NCBI GenBank assembly: GCA_036186865.1
Contig: AP025071.1
Span: 9,587,451-9,651,450 of the forward strand
Origin: Eustoma russellianum
Lineage: Eukaryota; Streptophyta; Magnoliopsida; Gentianales; Gentianaceae
Direction: 5' to 3'
Length of the DNA stretch: 64,000 nt
Part shown: piece after piece, positions 10,111-22,570 of the stretch
How the letters are laid out: the number at the start of each line of letters is the position of its first letter
Numbering within the stretch: position 1 is the stretch's first letter
Notes under the pieces: model-generated
What the model saw: only the letters and a program-made list of their open reading frames with translations
What the model was told of the DNA's origin: nothing
Databases searched by the model: none
Translations under genes and position numbers: made by a program

Positions 10111-13100
10111 GTGTAATTTTTGTAAACAAAGTCCCAGCAAATGTACTATTTGATAGCTGTGCAAGCCATTCGTTCGTCGCTAGGAAATTTGTGAAGAATC
10201 TTAATAAATACCCTGAACGATTAGAAACTCCTTATCAAGTGTTAGCCGCCAGAGACCAAGTAATTGTTTCACATCATCAGTACCAAGCTATTTTTGACGC
10301 TACTCTTATACCCATCCAGATGAGCGACTTCAATTTAATTCTTGGGATGGATTGGTTGGCTCATTATCATGCCAACATCGATTGTCGTCAAAAACAGGTT
10401 ATTATCAAGGACCCATCCAGAAAGGAGCTTGCTTTCCAAGGAAGTCCTAAGTTCAAGAAGGCGCCACAAAAGATCTACCTAACAGCAGCTCAGGCTTATA
10501 AGGCTCTACGAAAGGTAGAGAAGGTTTTCTTGTTTATGCCGTGGATCCCAGTGTCGGAGTACCTTCTATCGACAAGATACCAGTGGTCAAAGAATGCAAA
10601 GATGTCTTCCCTGATGAGTTACCCGGTTTACCGTCCAATCGTGAGATAGAGTTTGAGATTAAGCTGGTACCACCGGCGGAATCCATATCTAAAGCTCCTT
10701 ATCGTATGGCCCCCGCCGAATTGAAGGAACTCAATGAGCAATTACAAGAGCTACTAGACCGGAAGTTCATCCGACCCAGTGCTTCACCATGGAGTGCACC
10801 TGTTCTATTTGTGAAAAAGTAGGACGGTAGTATGCGAATGTGCATTGACTTCCGAGAATTAAACAAGATTACTATAAAGAACAAGTATTCCCTTCCGAGA
10901 ATTGAGGACCTTTTCGATCAACTAAAGGTACGATTTAATTCAAAAGAACTTGAATTACCTTTAGTGTGAACTTAGAATTTCTTATATTCATTCAGGGTGC
11001 GAGGATATTCTCAAAGATTGATCTCAGGTCAGGATATCATAAACTGAGGATCAAGGCCGACGATATTGCAAAGACGGCCTTTCGAACACGATATGGACAT
11101 TATGAGTTTCTAGTGATGCCTTTCAGACTCACTAATGCCCCTGCAGCATTTATGGATATGATGAATACCACGTTCAGAGATCAGCTGGATAAGTTTGTGG
11201 TGGTATTCATCGATGATATCTTGGTATACTCGCCAGATGAAGAGACACATGAGATGCATCTGAGGACCGTTCTGGGAATATTGAGACAGAAGAAGTTCTT
11301 CACGAAGTTTAGTAAATGCGAGCTTTGGCTACGAAGTGTATCCTTCTTGGGTCATGTGGTGTCTGAGGAAGGTATATCAGTGGATCCCAATAAGATTGAG
11401 GCGATTACCGAGTGGCCAAGGCCAACAAACGTGACTGAAGTGCGGAGTTTTCTTAGGTTGGCTGGTTATTATAGGAAGTTCGTAAAGGGTTTCTCGACTA
11501 TCGCTGTGCCTCTGAGCCGTTTGACTCAGAAGAAAACGAAATTTGAGTGGACCACTGATTGTGAGAAGAGTTTTATAGAATTAAAGAAGAGGTTGACGAT
11601 CGCGCCCGTATTAGCACAGCCTTCCGGAGAAGGAGAATTTGTGGTATACAGTTATGCTTCCAAGAATGGTCTAGGTTGTGTGTTGATGCAAGGAGGAAGA
11701 GTCATAGCTTATGCATCGAGACGGTTGAAGCCATATGAATCGAATTATCTGACTCATGATTTAGAGTTGGCCGCAGTAGTGTTTGCTTTGAAGATTTGGC
11801 GACACTACCTTTATGGAGAGAAGTGTCAAGTATTCACAGACCATAAAAGTTTAAAGTACCTGTTCACTCAAAAGGAACTTAATATGAGACAGTGTCGCCA
11901 GTTGGAGTTGGTCAAGGGCTACGATCTCACGATCAGTTATCATCCGGAAAAGGCTAATCGAGTGGCTGATGCACTGAGCAGAAAATTGAGTCATGACCGG
12001 CAGACCCCGTTGGAGAGAGATATCGTAGAGTTTGACTTAGACATTGTTGACTCCACAGCGAACCCTAACCATTATGCCCACGCTGGTTGAGAAAATTAAA
12101 GAAGCACAGGTTGATGATGAGGCTTTATGAGATATCAAGCAGAGGTTGTCTACTGATCAGGTCGAAGGATTTTAGGTGTTAGGAGATGGGAGTCTTTGGT
12201 TCCAAGGAAGATTATGTGTGCGATAATTTGGATCTTAGAGGGGAGGTGCTAAAAGAGGCTCATAATACCAGATTATCTATCCATTCGGGAGCCACCAAGA
12301 TATATAATGACTTGAAGAGAAACTATTAGTGGAGTGGTATGAAAAGACACATCGCGGAGTTCATAGAAAGATGTTTGGTGTCTCAACAGGTTAAGACGGA
12401 ACATCAGCGACCCGGAGGTCTAATGCTACCGTTAGAGATTCCTACGTGGAAGTGGGAGCATATTACCATGGATTTCGTAGTTGGACTCCCCAGAACGAGA
12501 AATAACATTGATGCTATCTGGGTTATTGTCGACCATAAGTCTACACACTTTCTTCCGATATTGATGGAGATGTCCTTGGAGAAGTTGGTGACCTTGTATG
12601 TGGTTAGTGTAGTGAGCTTACATGGCATTCCTGTGAGTATAGTATGCGACCGTGACTAGAGGTTTACATCTCGATTTTTGGAGAGCTTATCAGAAGGCTA
12701 TGGGTACCGAGTTGAGATTGAGTACGGCATTTCATCCCCAGACCAATGGTCAATCTGAGAGGACTATTCAGACGCTCAAGGATATGTTACGAGCATGTGC
12801 GTTAGATTTTAAAGGAAACTGGGATGGCATGGTGAAGCTAATTGAGTTCTCGTATAATAACATTCATCACGGTGCTATTGGGATGGGACCCTTTGAGACT
12901 CTATATGGACGAAAGTGTAGGTCATCACTATATTGGGATGATGTCGGTGAGAGAGCCATTACTGGTTCGGAATTGGTCGAGCAGACATTAGAAAAGATCA
13001 AGGTGATTCGACAGCGATTGAAAGCGGTCCAAGGTTGGAGTAAGAGTTGGGCTGGTTTGAGAAGACGACCTTTGGAGTTCGAGGTGGGGGAGAAGGTGTA

Positions 13101-13503
13101 TCTCAGAGTTTCACCCACGAAAGAGGTGATGAGATTTGGAGAGAAGGGTAAGTTGAGCCCTCGTTATGTGGGTTCTTTCGAGGTGCTCGAGAAGACTGGA
13201 ACGTTGGCTTATCGACTTGCCTTGCCTCCAGCGTTGTCGCAAGTGCACAACATATTTCATATGTCACAACTCAGAAGATATGTTTCTGATCCTAGCCATG
13301 TTTTAGAGGCGCGGCCATTGAAAGTGAGAAGTGATGCGACGTACGAAGAGGTTCCTATAAGGATCGTGGATCGCAAGGAGCAGGTTTTAAGGCACTGAGT
13401 TATCCCGTATATGAAGGTCCAATGGAGTAATCACATCGAGAAAGAAGCTGCATGGGAGCTCGAAGATTAGATAAGGGAGATGTGTCCTTAACTCTTCGAC
13501 TAA
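10111..13503 (+). pseudogene. gypsy2 pol: protease, RT, RNase H, integrase, chromodomain (decayed)
   Basis: Protease (10111-10530) has DSCAS in place of DSGAS. RT N-terminal part: 10541-10927; stop TAG at 10820-10822 (AAG to TAG). RT resumes after an intron at 10996, with FIDDILVY. RNase H shows VYSYASKNGLG, where the first catalytic Asp has become Tyr; FTDHKSLKYLF follows. After 12090 the frame breaks several times (stops near 12127, 12172, 12328). Integrase (about 12240-13000) has CLVSQQV (one Cys of the zinc site to Ser), MDFVVGLP, CDRD followed by a stop at 12657, and SERTIQTLKD with the catalytic Glu. The chromodomain-like end (about 13340-13503) carries further stops. Frameshift near 10515-10530. 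Confidence 0.9.
10928..10995 (+). other. putative intron inside gypsy2 RT (68 bp)
   Basis: The edges are AAAG|GTACGA and ATTCAG|GGTGCG. Removal joins FDQLK to GARIFSKIDL in phase 0, which is the continuous RT of gypsy1. The stretch has an in-frame TGA and a length not divisible by three. gypsy3 and gypsy4 carry a 67-bp gap of quite different sequence at exactly this joint. Confidence 0.75.
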
Positions 13504-13531
13504 GTACGCAAGTTTCAGGGATGAAACATTT

Positions 13532-13541
13532 NNNNNNNNNN
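13532..13541. other. assembly gap of 10 N with duplicated flanks
   Basis: Ten N separate two identical 31-bp copies (13501-13531 and 13542-13572) that both begin TAAGTACGCAAGTTTCAGGG. This is the pattern of two contig ends that overlap but were joined without merging, so the second copy is probably artificial. Confidence 0.9.
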
Positions 13542-13575
13542 TAAGTACGCAAGTTTCAGGGATGAAACATTTTGT

Positions 13576-13587
13576 AAGGGGGGAGAA
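13576..13587 (+). other. gypsy2 polypurine tract
   Basis: AAGGGGGGAGAA directly precedes the TGTTATAACC start of the 3' LTR. Confidence 0.9.
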
Positions 13588-15302
13588 TGTTATAACCGAT
13601 TTTTTTAATAGAAGGGCAAAATAGTCATTAGGGAGTAATTAATAGGTAAACCTAATTTGATTTGAAATTTTCCCTAAACCCTAATCAAATTTCTATTTAA
13701 ACAACGGTTAGACTTCTCCCTCCATACAGTAGACGTACGGCCGCCATTCACAGAAGAAAGAAAAAGAAATGATTTTCTTCTTGCTTCAAGCCACCAAGGC
13801 CACCGGTTTTAAGAGAGAGGGAGGAGCACCACCGCCTCAATCAAGCCTTTCAAACGCGTATCAATTACCAAGTAGGTGCCTCCTTGATATCCGTTGAATG
13901 TAAAACATTATAATCTTTAATTTCCATACGAAACCGAGATCGTGCATAAGTAATTATGATTGTATAGATGACTGTTTATTTGATTATATGTGTATGTGAT
14001 GAATTGTATATCCGTATATAAGTATGATGTTATTTTCGTATGAATAGTATGAAAAGGTGATACTTTTTGATGTTTATATGAGTAATAGAATCCGTTTGGA
14101 GGTGGCGGTGAAAGCGGCGCGTGGCCGATGGTGGTGGGTTACGGCCACATACTGCCGTGCTAGTGGTGGTTGAGGGAGTAGGGCTGAGAGGGGGTGCGGC
14201 TGGCAGGGGGGCTGAGGGAGGGGCGGCTGAGGGTGAGGGTGGGGCTGAGTGGAGAGGGGGGCTGAGGGGAGGTGTCGGCTGGGGGAGGGGGAAAAGGTTA
14301 GGAAATTCAGAGAGGGAAGTTTGGAAATCGACTGGGGGAATCTGAAAGGGGCCAGGAACGAAGAATCTGAGGAAAGGATAAGGGAAAAAGAAAAAGAAAA
14401 GAAAAAGAAAAAGAAAACAAAAAGAAAATAAAAATAAAATAAAAATAAAAAGAAAAGAAAGAGAAAATAAAAGGAAAAGGAAAGAATAGGAAAAAGAAAT
14501 AAAGGAAAGATTCTGTACGTGAGTTATGTGCTTTCTTGCGTCACGACATTGCATCTCTGTTATGTTCTGTTAGGATATACGAGACGTAAGTCGCATCTCC
14601 GTTCTGTTCCGTTCTGTTCTGTTAGGTCCCACGGTCATGCATTGCACGATAGGGTGTATGTTTCCAAGAATGTAGGTTATCATGCATCACGTATGTGACA
14701 TTGCATTTCACGCTCATTTCGCATGATTATGTGTTTTGATTGTTTTAAGAAGTTATGACCGTGATACATATTTGTGAAAACGTGGACAGTCTATTTTCGT
14801 ATTACTGTACTTATATGTATTTCACTATTGTCCTAGCGTGTATGATCTCACAGTGCCGATGCAGGCAGGGTACCTACTGAGTGACTTTTTGTCGCTCACA
14901 CCGTTCGTTATGTTTCCTGCAGACGATTCAGGGTATGACTATAGATGAATTAGAGAGGATTCGGAGTGCGCTCATTGGGACTCATAGAGATTGATTAGAG
15001 ACCGATGATCAAGAATTAGAGAAGTTTTATTTTATTTATTATTTTATTTAAGGACTTAGCTTAGGGATTTCATTTTACGAACTTTACGATGTCGTTTAGG
15101 GGATTGTGACTTGACGTTGACTACTTATGGTTTATGGATTTTACTTTTAATTTAGGGTTTTGAGTTGATTTATTTTGCTTTCGCAATCGAATACTCTGTC
15201 GTTTTGATAAATGCAGGTATTTGTACAGACGCCCTCTATATCTCTTAGCGGAATATGGCGAGCGTACCGGTTCTGACTCTAGGGTTCGGGACGGGCGTTA
15301 CA
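13588..15302 (+). repeat. gypsy2 3' LTR
   Basis: This repeats 6891-8564 with scattered differences. It ends GGGCGTTACA. It is about 40 bp longer, mainly because the purine-only AAGAAAA tract (about 14385-14510) has expanded. Confidence 0.92.
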
Positions 15303-15467
15303 GTATAAGCTAGAAGACTCTATTTACCAAAGAAGTTCATCTTTTCAGCAAGCTTCCAGTTTGAAGGCGACTAAACGATCATAACCGGAAGTAATTTTTA
15401 TGCTTATGCTATTTTAATTTGGCCATACATACCATGCTTAAATAATTGACGTAAAATTGGCCTTACA
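15303..15467 (+). repeat. copia1 3' LTR, right part (tentative)
   Basis: The sequence resumes after gypsy2 with GTATAAGCTAGAAGACTC, downstream of the TATA box left at 6830. A plausible LTR end is GGCCTTACA at 15467, which mirrors the TGTAAAAATC start, but no second copia1 LTR is available to confirm this. Confidence 0.35.
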
Positions 15468-17003
15468 TTTACCTGATTGTATGACAGCATTTTCTTACTT
15501 TTTCTAGGATGCACAGGACAAACAATTTTATCCTGTTGTTGTGGCCAGGCAAACACCAATTTGTCATAATTTTATGAGGTTGGAAACGTGTCACTTTGGT
15601 AGCCTTTTGCATTCATGAGGTTAATTAAACCCATTGCATTAATTATATCAACTAATAAGATAGTCACATAGTAAAATTTTCGTTGTCATCTCGGGAAGCA
15701 TATATGTGAAAATGGAACCTGCACTATTATGAGAGAAGTGAAACAATCTTTTTTGTGCCACCGCCTATAATTTTTCAAGATCCGTCCTTATATATGTGCG
15801 TATACACATGAATGAATATATATATACATGTATGTATATGAATACATACATATATATATACATATATATATATACATATATATATATATGCATGCATATA
15901 TGTGTGTATATATGCATATACAAACGTTACATATTTATATGTGCATATATAGATATTTCATATATTCACAAAGCCTAATTCAAATCTATATTTGCACTTT
16001 GGTTAAGAAAAGGTCTCCTAATAATTTTTTTAAAAAGAAAGCTGATGACTATTTAGTATGTTATCGTCGACACATAACTACACATAATGCATATCAATAT
16101 AAAAGGCCAAAAACGTTGGTTGTACGAGACCACTGAAGACGCTGCCGGCCTTCCACCAATAACATGAAACTATCATAGAGACAATAATTGGTCGAATGAT
16201 CCATAACATACCTTTAATTCATAACAACATTTTGTGTTTCGACTCTCTTCAAAAGAATCCAACATAAGATTGTGTTTTAAAATTGACCAGGCTAAACGGA
16301 CGGTGTCTGGTGGACCCTATAATGGCTTGAGTTTTGTTGTATATGCAGCTGTCCCAGGTCTCATTTACATTCAAGTGGATTCCAAAATTGGGTTTCACAT
16401 GCGAAATACACTTCATTGTCAAAGAGACCAATAATAATCTATAATTTTCTTAGGTCAAAAATATAATTTCCATTTATGCGGTCAAAAATGGTATCATGCG
16501 GCAAAATGTTTAATCAAATTACTAGTATTTTGCCTCCTCTCTTACATGCCATATTGCAGTAGGTCTCTTGTAAAAGTATGTATAGGTCTTAATTTAATTT
16601 TCATCTTTGTGATTTAATATGTATCAATTCGACATTTACCAGTAATTTGCATCTATATATTCGAGATTTTATTAGACAGATTTTTTTCATATAGGATTTT
16701 CGAGGTTTATTGTATTATACCGCACTAGCCTATATGTAGGCATACACTCTTCTACGAGAATATTGTAAATATATATTCCTATTTTCAAACACCATGTGCT
16801 TCAACACCGTATACCAGTGGATCCAGTGGTGGTGTTGTGGGTGGTCGTTCTGAGGCTGTGCGTGCTCGCCTCGACACGGTGTGATACGAGGGCAAACGAG
16901 TGGCTATTTCTCAGAGGTAGATATGTGTGTCTACGTGTTTGTTTCTATCTATATACATACATATACATATATATTTGTGTTTGTATTTATCTATATACAT
17001 ATA
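15468..17003. other. AT-rich intergenic DNA, no gene recognised
   Basis: Short open frames here have no recognisable motif. A (TATATACA)n microsatellite is at about 15790-15965. A GC-richer patch lies at about 16795-16915 and its nature is unknown. From about 16920 the sequence becomes TATG/TATACA-rich and forms the left half of the tract into which LINE1 inserted. Confidence 0.6.
15790..15965. repeat. TA/TATACA microsatellite
   Basis: Alternating TATATACA, TATG and TATA units with little else. The open frames read here are by-products of the repeat. Confidence 0.9.
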
Positions 17004-17029
17004 TATACATACATACAAACATTTTTTTT

Positions 17030-17640
17030 AGTGAAAGACGGACGACACCGTCCAGTATTTTATTAATTTGCCCTTACTTGTGGCGTAGAAATACCATGGT
17101 TACATTGATTCCTGAAGTCTACGGGAGACTCTCCCAAAAATCAACGGAAAACAGAAATAAACGAAAACAATCCAGTTACAATCAACAAAAGAAACTGCAA
17201 AATAAACTATTGTATGATGACAGGTGTCCAGTGGCATGCGGTTGAGTCCTCACGCCATTGTTGCAGGCCAACGATGAAGTCATAAAACATGCAGAAAACA
17301 AAGTAGACACAAGAAAAAGTTGTATGAAGCTTGTGTGAAAGAGAAATAAAAGCATACCGATAGCGCCTGCACTCCATGGAATACAGACGCTAATGTTATG
17401 TGACATCCAAGTAGACGTTGATGTTGTGATCCGATCGCGTAACCGCAGCGAACATGGTGTTTCAGTCAAGTGAGCAAAAAAATCACAGTCAATAGACGCA
17501 TATGAAATAAGTGCGAATAAATAAGTGAAAACAGCATACTAGGGTTGCCTGCATCTTTCAGATACATGCAACGTCCATGGAAAACTGACGTAGGTAGACC
17601 GCATTTCTACGAGGTGTGAAGCATAGACATTGAGGGATCC
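17030..17640 (-). other. LINE1 3' untranslated region
   Basis: Non-coding sequence between the RNase H end and the terminal A run. It contains only short open frames without motifs. Confidence 0.55.
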
Positions 17641-17649
17641 GTCAGTAAA

Positions 17650-20600
17650 AATCCCTATGCTATAGGGGGCAAATCGCTGGCCGTGATATACCGATATGTC
17701 GTTGGAAACAGTGAACAGTGTTGTGCCAAATGATGCGCGACCATATTTGTCTCCCTATGGATGTGTCGGATTGAACTGCCTGTAAGACTAAGAAAAAGAT
17801 ACAAGCGATTAAAGTCCTTGGCGTAACAGTCGAACACGTCTCGTGTGGGCTGGACAACCAGAAACAATCTGTTTCAACCAAAATGCTATGATGCTGAGAG
17901 CCAAAGTATATGAGGCTATAAATAACAGCCTGAAGTTCTGCGTGCACAGGTGGTAAACATGGAAGAGCAAAAGCAATAGCTCAATCAAGTGTCCTTGCGA
18001 ATCACGTAGAATAGCTCCAGCAGCAGCCGAATGTCTACCTGCTGAAGAATCGACATTAAGCTTGAGTTTACCCGAGGGAGGGAGTAACCACTTTACAATC
18101 ATAGGCCTTGAAATCTTTAGATATGGGGAGAAACCACTCTCTATTAAATAGGGGATGTTCTCCGCCAGCTTCTTGCCAGATAATGTCTCAGCCCATGTGT
18201 AACATAGCCGGCTCACAATTGCAAATATATTTCCAGCAGCAAGATCTGCGTCGCCAAAAGTTATGTTTGTGTACACCTTCCAAATGGCGCACACAAAAGA
18301 GGGTGCCACAATACGGAACTGCGTAGAGAATGATCGACTAGATGAGCTCAGCCACCATTGCAATAGATATGGGCGGATATGAGAGGCAGGCGGTAGGGGA
18401 ACATACAAAAGGAAAGCAATCCGAGACCATATCAGCTTAATATGGACACACTGTAGAAATATATGTGATACAGTAGCAGAGGATCTCTGACAAAAAGGGC
18501 ACATGGATGGACAGATCTGAAAGAATCGGACGAGGTGATCTTGGACAGGCAGAGCACCATGAAATAATCTCCACATAAATATACTGATTGTGTTGGATAG
18601 GGTGCTCCACCAAATGTATTTATGTGATAACAATGTAGGTCTTTTTTCACGGGCATCGTCATATGCCTGACGAATCGAGAATAATCCTGACGAACTTGAA
18701 CCCACATCATAGGATCGGTTAGGCTGGTGTGAGCCGTACAAAATGCATGGATGGAACATATACACTTCCATGTCAAAGAGTCATAAATTCTAGGTATAAA
18801 GTCATGTCTGTGTTCATATCGTTCGCGCATGTGTCGAGCCCATAACGAGTTACTATGATGGAAATTCCACCAAAGTTTACAAACGTACGATTGCTGAAGC
18901 GCAAACAAACTTTGGATGCCTACTCCACCCTCTTGTACAGGACTGTACAGCTTTATCCAAGAAACCCAATGGTGTCGACCTCCCGAGAAGAATGATGCCA
19001 TTTTACAATGTATTGCATGAATGATGCTACTTGGCAACCTTGCAGCAGCCATTATGTGCAACGGAAGAGAGTCCAAAACAGCCCGCAATAGAACCAACCT
19101 TCCACCTGGAGATATTAGTTGGCTAGCCCAACCTTCCAATTTAGTGTCAAAATGATTTAGAAGAGGCTGACGATAGCACGCCTGGTTTACTCCCCTATGC
19201 AGATATGATCCAAGATATCTGAGTGGCAATGATGCAGATCACATTTCCAAAATGTGGCCAATGGCTGCACGTCGCTGAGAGGAAAGATAGATACTAGTAA
19301 CAAACTGACTTTTGCTATAGTTCACAAGCTGACCTGATGCACACTGATATGAACGTAAGAAATCCTAAAAATGCCACAAGTTGTGTGTCGAACCATTAAG
19401 GAAAACCAACAGATCATCTGCATATGCCAGGTGGGAGACCCCGCTCACTCGTCCCATATTAAACCCACGTAGAACCCCAATATCGAATAGGCGCTTGAGA
19501 CCCCAAGTAAACCCTTCTGAACATAAAATAAATAGCAAAAGCGACAAAAGATCCCCTTGCTTCACCCCTCACGATGGAGAGAGAAAACCAAAAACACGTC
19601 CATTTAAAAAGACAGACAATTTTGAAAATGTTAAAGTGTTCATAATGAGACGAATTAAAAAACTAGAGAAACAAAACTTTTGTAGCAGTTGTTGAAGGTA
19701 TTACCAATTCACCCTATCAAATGCTTTGGCCATATCCAGCTTAATCAATACATTGCCACCTCGAGTTTCTTTATTCAGAAAATGTATCATCTCATTTTCC
19801 ATGAGCACATGCTCACTTATATCATGGCCCTTAAAAAAACCAATTTGTTCAGTTGAGATTATATTAGGCAAGATAGTCGATAGACGAGATGCAATCAACC
19901 GGGTTATCATCTTAGTTACAAAGTTAGAAAGACATATAGGCCTGAAGTCCGCGAAAGTTCGAGGGTGAGAGATTTTGGGTATCAAAGTATTAATAGACGA
20001 AAGCATACCCTGTGGCACTGGAATACACAAGAAAAATTCTTGCACAGCACGTAAGAGATCCATTTTCAAAATCTCTCAAAATGTACGGAAAAAATAGCCA
20101 TTATATCCATCTGGCACCGCTGCGCTATTTAGATTCAAACTCTATACTGCTTGTTTGACCTCCTCCAACTGTGGAATGAGTAATAAAATGTCGTTGTCAG
20201 ATGGGGAAACATGAGTGGGGATATGTCACAGAAAGTCATCAATGTGCTGTGAATCCTCATTAGCAAACAGCTGTGTATAAAACTCCACCGCAAGGCGGCC
20301 CATGTCATCCAGATTTGTGTATGTGGCGCTAGAATTGTTTGAAATTTATCAGATTCTCTGACGTCGATATCTATTCTTCATTAGAGAATGAAAATATGAG
20401 GTGTTTGCCTCCCCCTCCATTGCCCAACGAAGCCGCAACTTTTGAGCCCAGTATGCTGCCTGGTCAGAATTTGCCTGCGCCTTGGAGAATGCTGCGTGAT
20501 TCGCATCAGTTGGAGAAGCTTCAAAAACTGCCTCATGTCGCTAAAAATCCCATTCCGCCTCCTTTGATCTATCAAAAATATTACCATAGACTGTTGTGTT

Positions 20601-21449
20601 CCAATGCCGAAGATCTTTCTTAAGCTTGTGAAGCTTATTGTATAAGCCACGCATACCTCCTACTATTGGGTACTCCTGCCATTTTGACGCTACATATGCG
20701 CAAAAATCCTAATGATCTGACCACATATTCAAAAAATGAAATGGCGAAGGGGGCTTGTCGATACTTAAGTGACAACGAAGCAAAAGTGGGCAATGTTCTG
20801 AAGAGACTCGTTTTAAATGACTGACTTCAACATCCGAAAGTAGATCTAGAAAGGCTGTGTTGCCTAGCAATCGATCCAATCGTCGCTGAACACGATTTGG
20901 TCCACTCCCTCTGGCCCAAGTGAACTGAGGACCTGAGGTGGGCATTTCCTGCAAATGACAATGTTGGACACAATCATTAAAATCATATAAAGAGCGCAAA
21001 GATGGAGATGTACGCCCTTGATGTTCATCCAGCCGCAGGAATGTGTTGAAGTCTCCATCTATAACCCAATGATCCAAGATGCTGTTATAATGTGATAAAA
21101 GAGTATCCCAAAGAGGCTTCCTGTGATGAACAGTATGTTTTCCATAAACCACGGTCCAAGCCATAGTTTGTTGTAGAGGCAGCCATGTGAAACGGAATAA
21201 TGAGGCTTGTACGCCATGATCAATACTTAAAAACCGAATGCTGGACGCCAGCCAGAAAATCCATATATTACTGCAGCAGGTTACTAAAGCATGACGAAAA
21301 CCTAGTTTCAGACAGTAATAATTCAGCTTACCATCACGTTGCTTTGGCTCTATCAATACTAATATGTCAACGCGATGTTCATGTAACACCACTAACAAAC
21401 GGCTAAGAGAAGTACGTAACCCTCTGACTTTCCAAGTTATGGACTTCAT
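17650..21449 (-). pseudogene. LINE1 ORF2: endonuclease, RT, zinc finger, RNase H
   Basis: The ORF starts MKSITWKVRG at 21449; its ATG overlaps the ORF1 stop as ATGA. The AP-type endonuclease (21449-20709) shows the catalytic Glu in VLIEPK, GDFN, and SEHCPLL in the position of the usual SDH. The RT (about 20300-19250, in pieces) has FADFRPICLSNF, KLDMAKAFDRVNW and YADD at 19413-19424. A zf-RVT segment (about 18490-18435) has CPFC and HIFLQC. RNase H (about 18090-17690) has NVDSS, HAELQAV and VETD, supplying D, E and D. Frameshifts and stops lie near 20700, 20085, 19360, 19200 and 17800, so the protein is broken. Confidence 0.88.
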
Positions 21450-22570
21450 TGAGAAGCAGTAATAGAAACATCCTGCGATGAAGAAGGTCTCTTACGTGAT
21501 GCACTTCGTGTTTCAATTATGGAAGATGGACGAGGAGGCAAATCCTTCCTGGCGCATCGATGCCATCTTAGAACAGGAATGAACCCATCACTGTCAGTAT
21601 CTGCGTCCTTCAAACCAAAAGTGGTTGCCAGTATATGGGCATCATCAAATGAGGTGGGACGAAAAAGTAAGCGCTTGCCAATATTCTCTGAATCAGCTTT
21701 CATTCTGGTAACAAATTGGTGACGGGCTTCCAAGTTGACTGGTTTATTGTGAAGGACCCCTATATCCGAGTCAGAAAATTGGCAACAATCGGGCTCGTCA
21801 TTAAGCTTTTGCGTGAGTAAAACCTCATCTTCTTTATCATCATAAAGAAAATTAATATCTTGCAAATTGGAAACAGGCAGAGTAGACGGGTCTACATAAT
21901 TTGCAGCATGTTGGTCACGAATTTCCAGCAATTCATGCTCAGGCAGATGGGCTTTGTTTGATTGCCGAGATAATATTTTTATTGTTTCAAGAGGAGGATC
22001 AAGCTCTGCGCGTTGAGGTGCACCTTTCTCTGGAGTCCACCTAGTTGCAGACTGTTGCGGCTTTTTTGGAGGAGAAAATCATCACATTCCGTTGTCGCAT
22101 GACCTAAGTGACGACATGCTATGCAAAAAAGGGAAGATCCTCATATACTATTTGCTGCAGAAGAAGCCGTTGTTTTGCCTAAAATACACTTTTTTTGGCA
22201 ATTCCTGCGATACATCTACCTCAACACAAACACGCGCCACCGAGGGACGCAATCCATCTGCAGTTGCTATGTCCAATTTTATTGGTGTACCAATGGGCCT
22301 AACGATCTCAAAAAGAGCAGACGTTTGATGAAGATGTATTGGCAATCCTGGAAAGGCGATCCAAACAGGAACGATGGGTACATCGGCAGAGGGATCAAAG
22401 TCGACTGTCCATTTAGTGACCCTCATATGGAATCCAGATATACTCCATGACCGTCGATAGAAGCATCTAATATAATCAGGCTCATGACGAAAATTTAACA
22501 GAATGTGTGTTTGGTCGATCAGCGTTATATGCATATAATTGCGAAATCTGATTTTTTTCAAAAACCTCAC
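21446..22570 (-). pseudogene. LINE1 ORF1 (DUF4283-like, CCHC zinc knuckle)
   Basis: The first recognisable part (22570-22148) contains HILLNFRHEPDYIRCF and IPVWIAFPGLPIHL, typical of the DUF4283 domain of plant LINE Gag-like proteins. A CCHC box C-I-A-C-R-H-L-G-H-A-T-T-E-C is encoded at about 22082-22128 in another frame. The acidic tail (21931-21446) ends in ITASQ. At least two frameshifts are present. The product would bind LINE RNA. The N-terminal start is not clear; it should lie in 22570-22800. Confidence 0.8.

Larger units (their letters stand above)
6891..15302 (+). mobile_element. gypsy2: full-length Ty3/gypsy chromovirus (8.4 kb), decayed
   Basis: The element has two LTRs (6891-8564 and 13588-15302, both starting TGTTATAACC), a tRNA-iMet-type primer site, gag, pol and a polypurine tract. 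The flanking pentamers GCATA (6886-6890) and GTATA (15303-15307) are a probable 5-bp target duplication with one change. It sits inside the copia1 LTR and is therefore younger than copia1. The LTRs differ by scattered substitutions and length changes in a purine tract, so it is an old insertion. Coding parts have stops and frameshifts. Confidence 0.92.

Noticed and set aside
17809..18771. Long minus-strand frame considered as a possible host gene
   Set aside because: The CPFC...HIFLQC zinc-finger and NVDSSAG RNase H motifs and its position after the YADD of LINE1 make it the C-terminal part of LINE1 ORF2.
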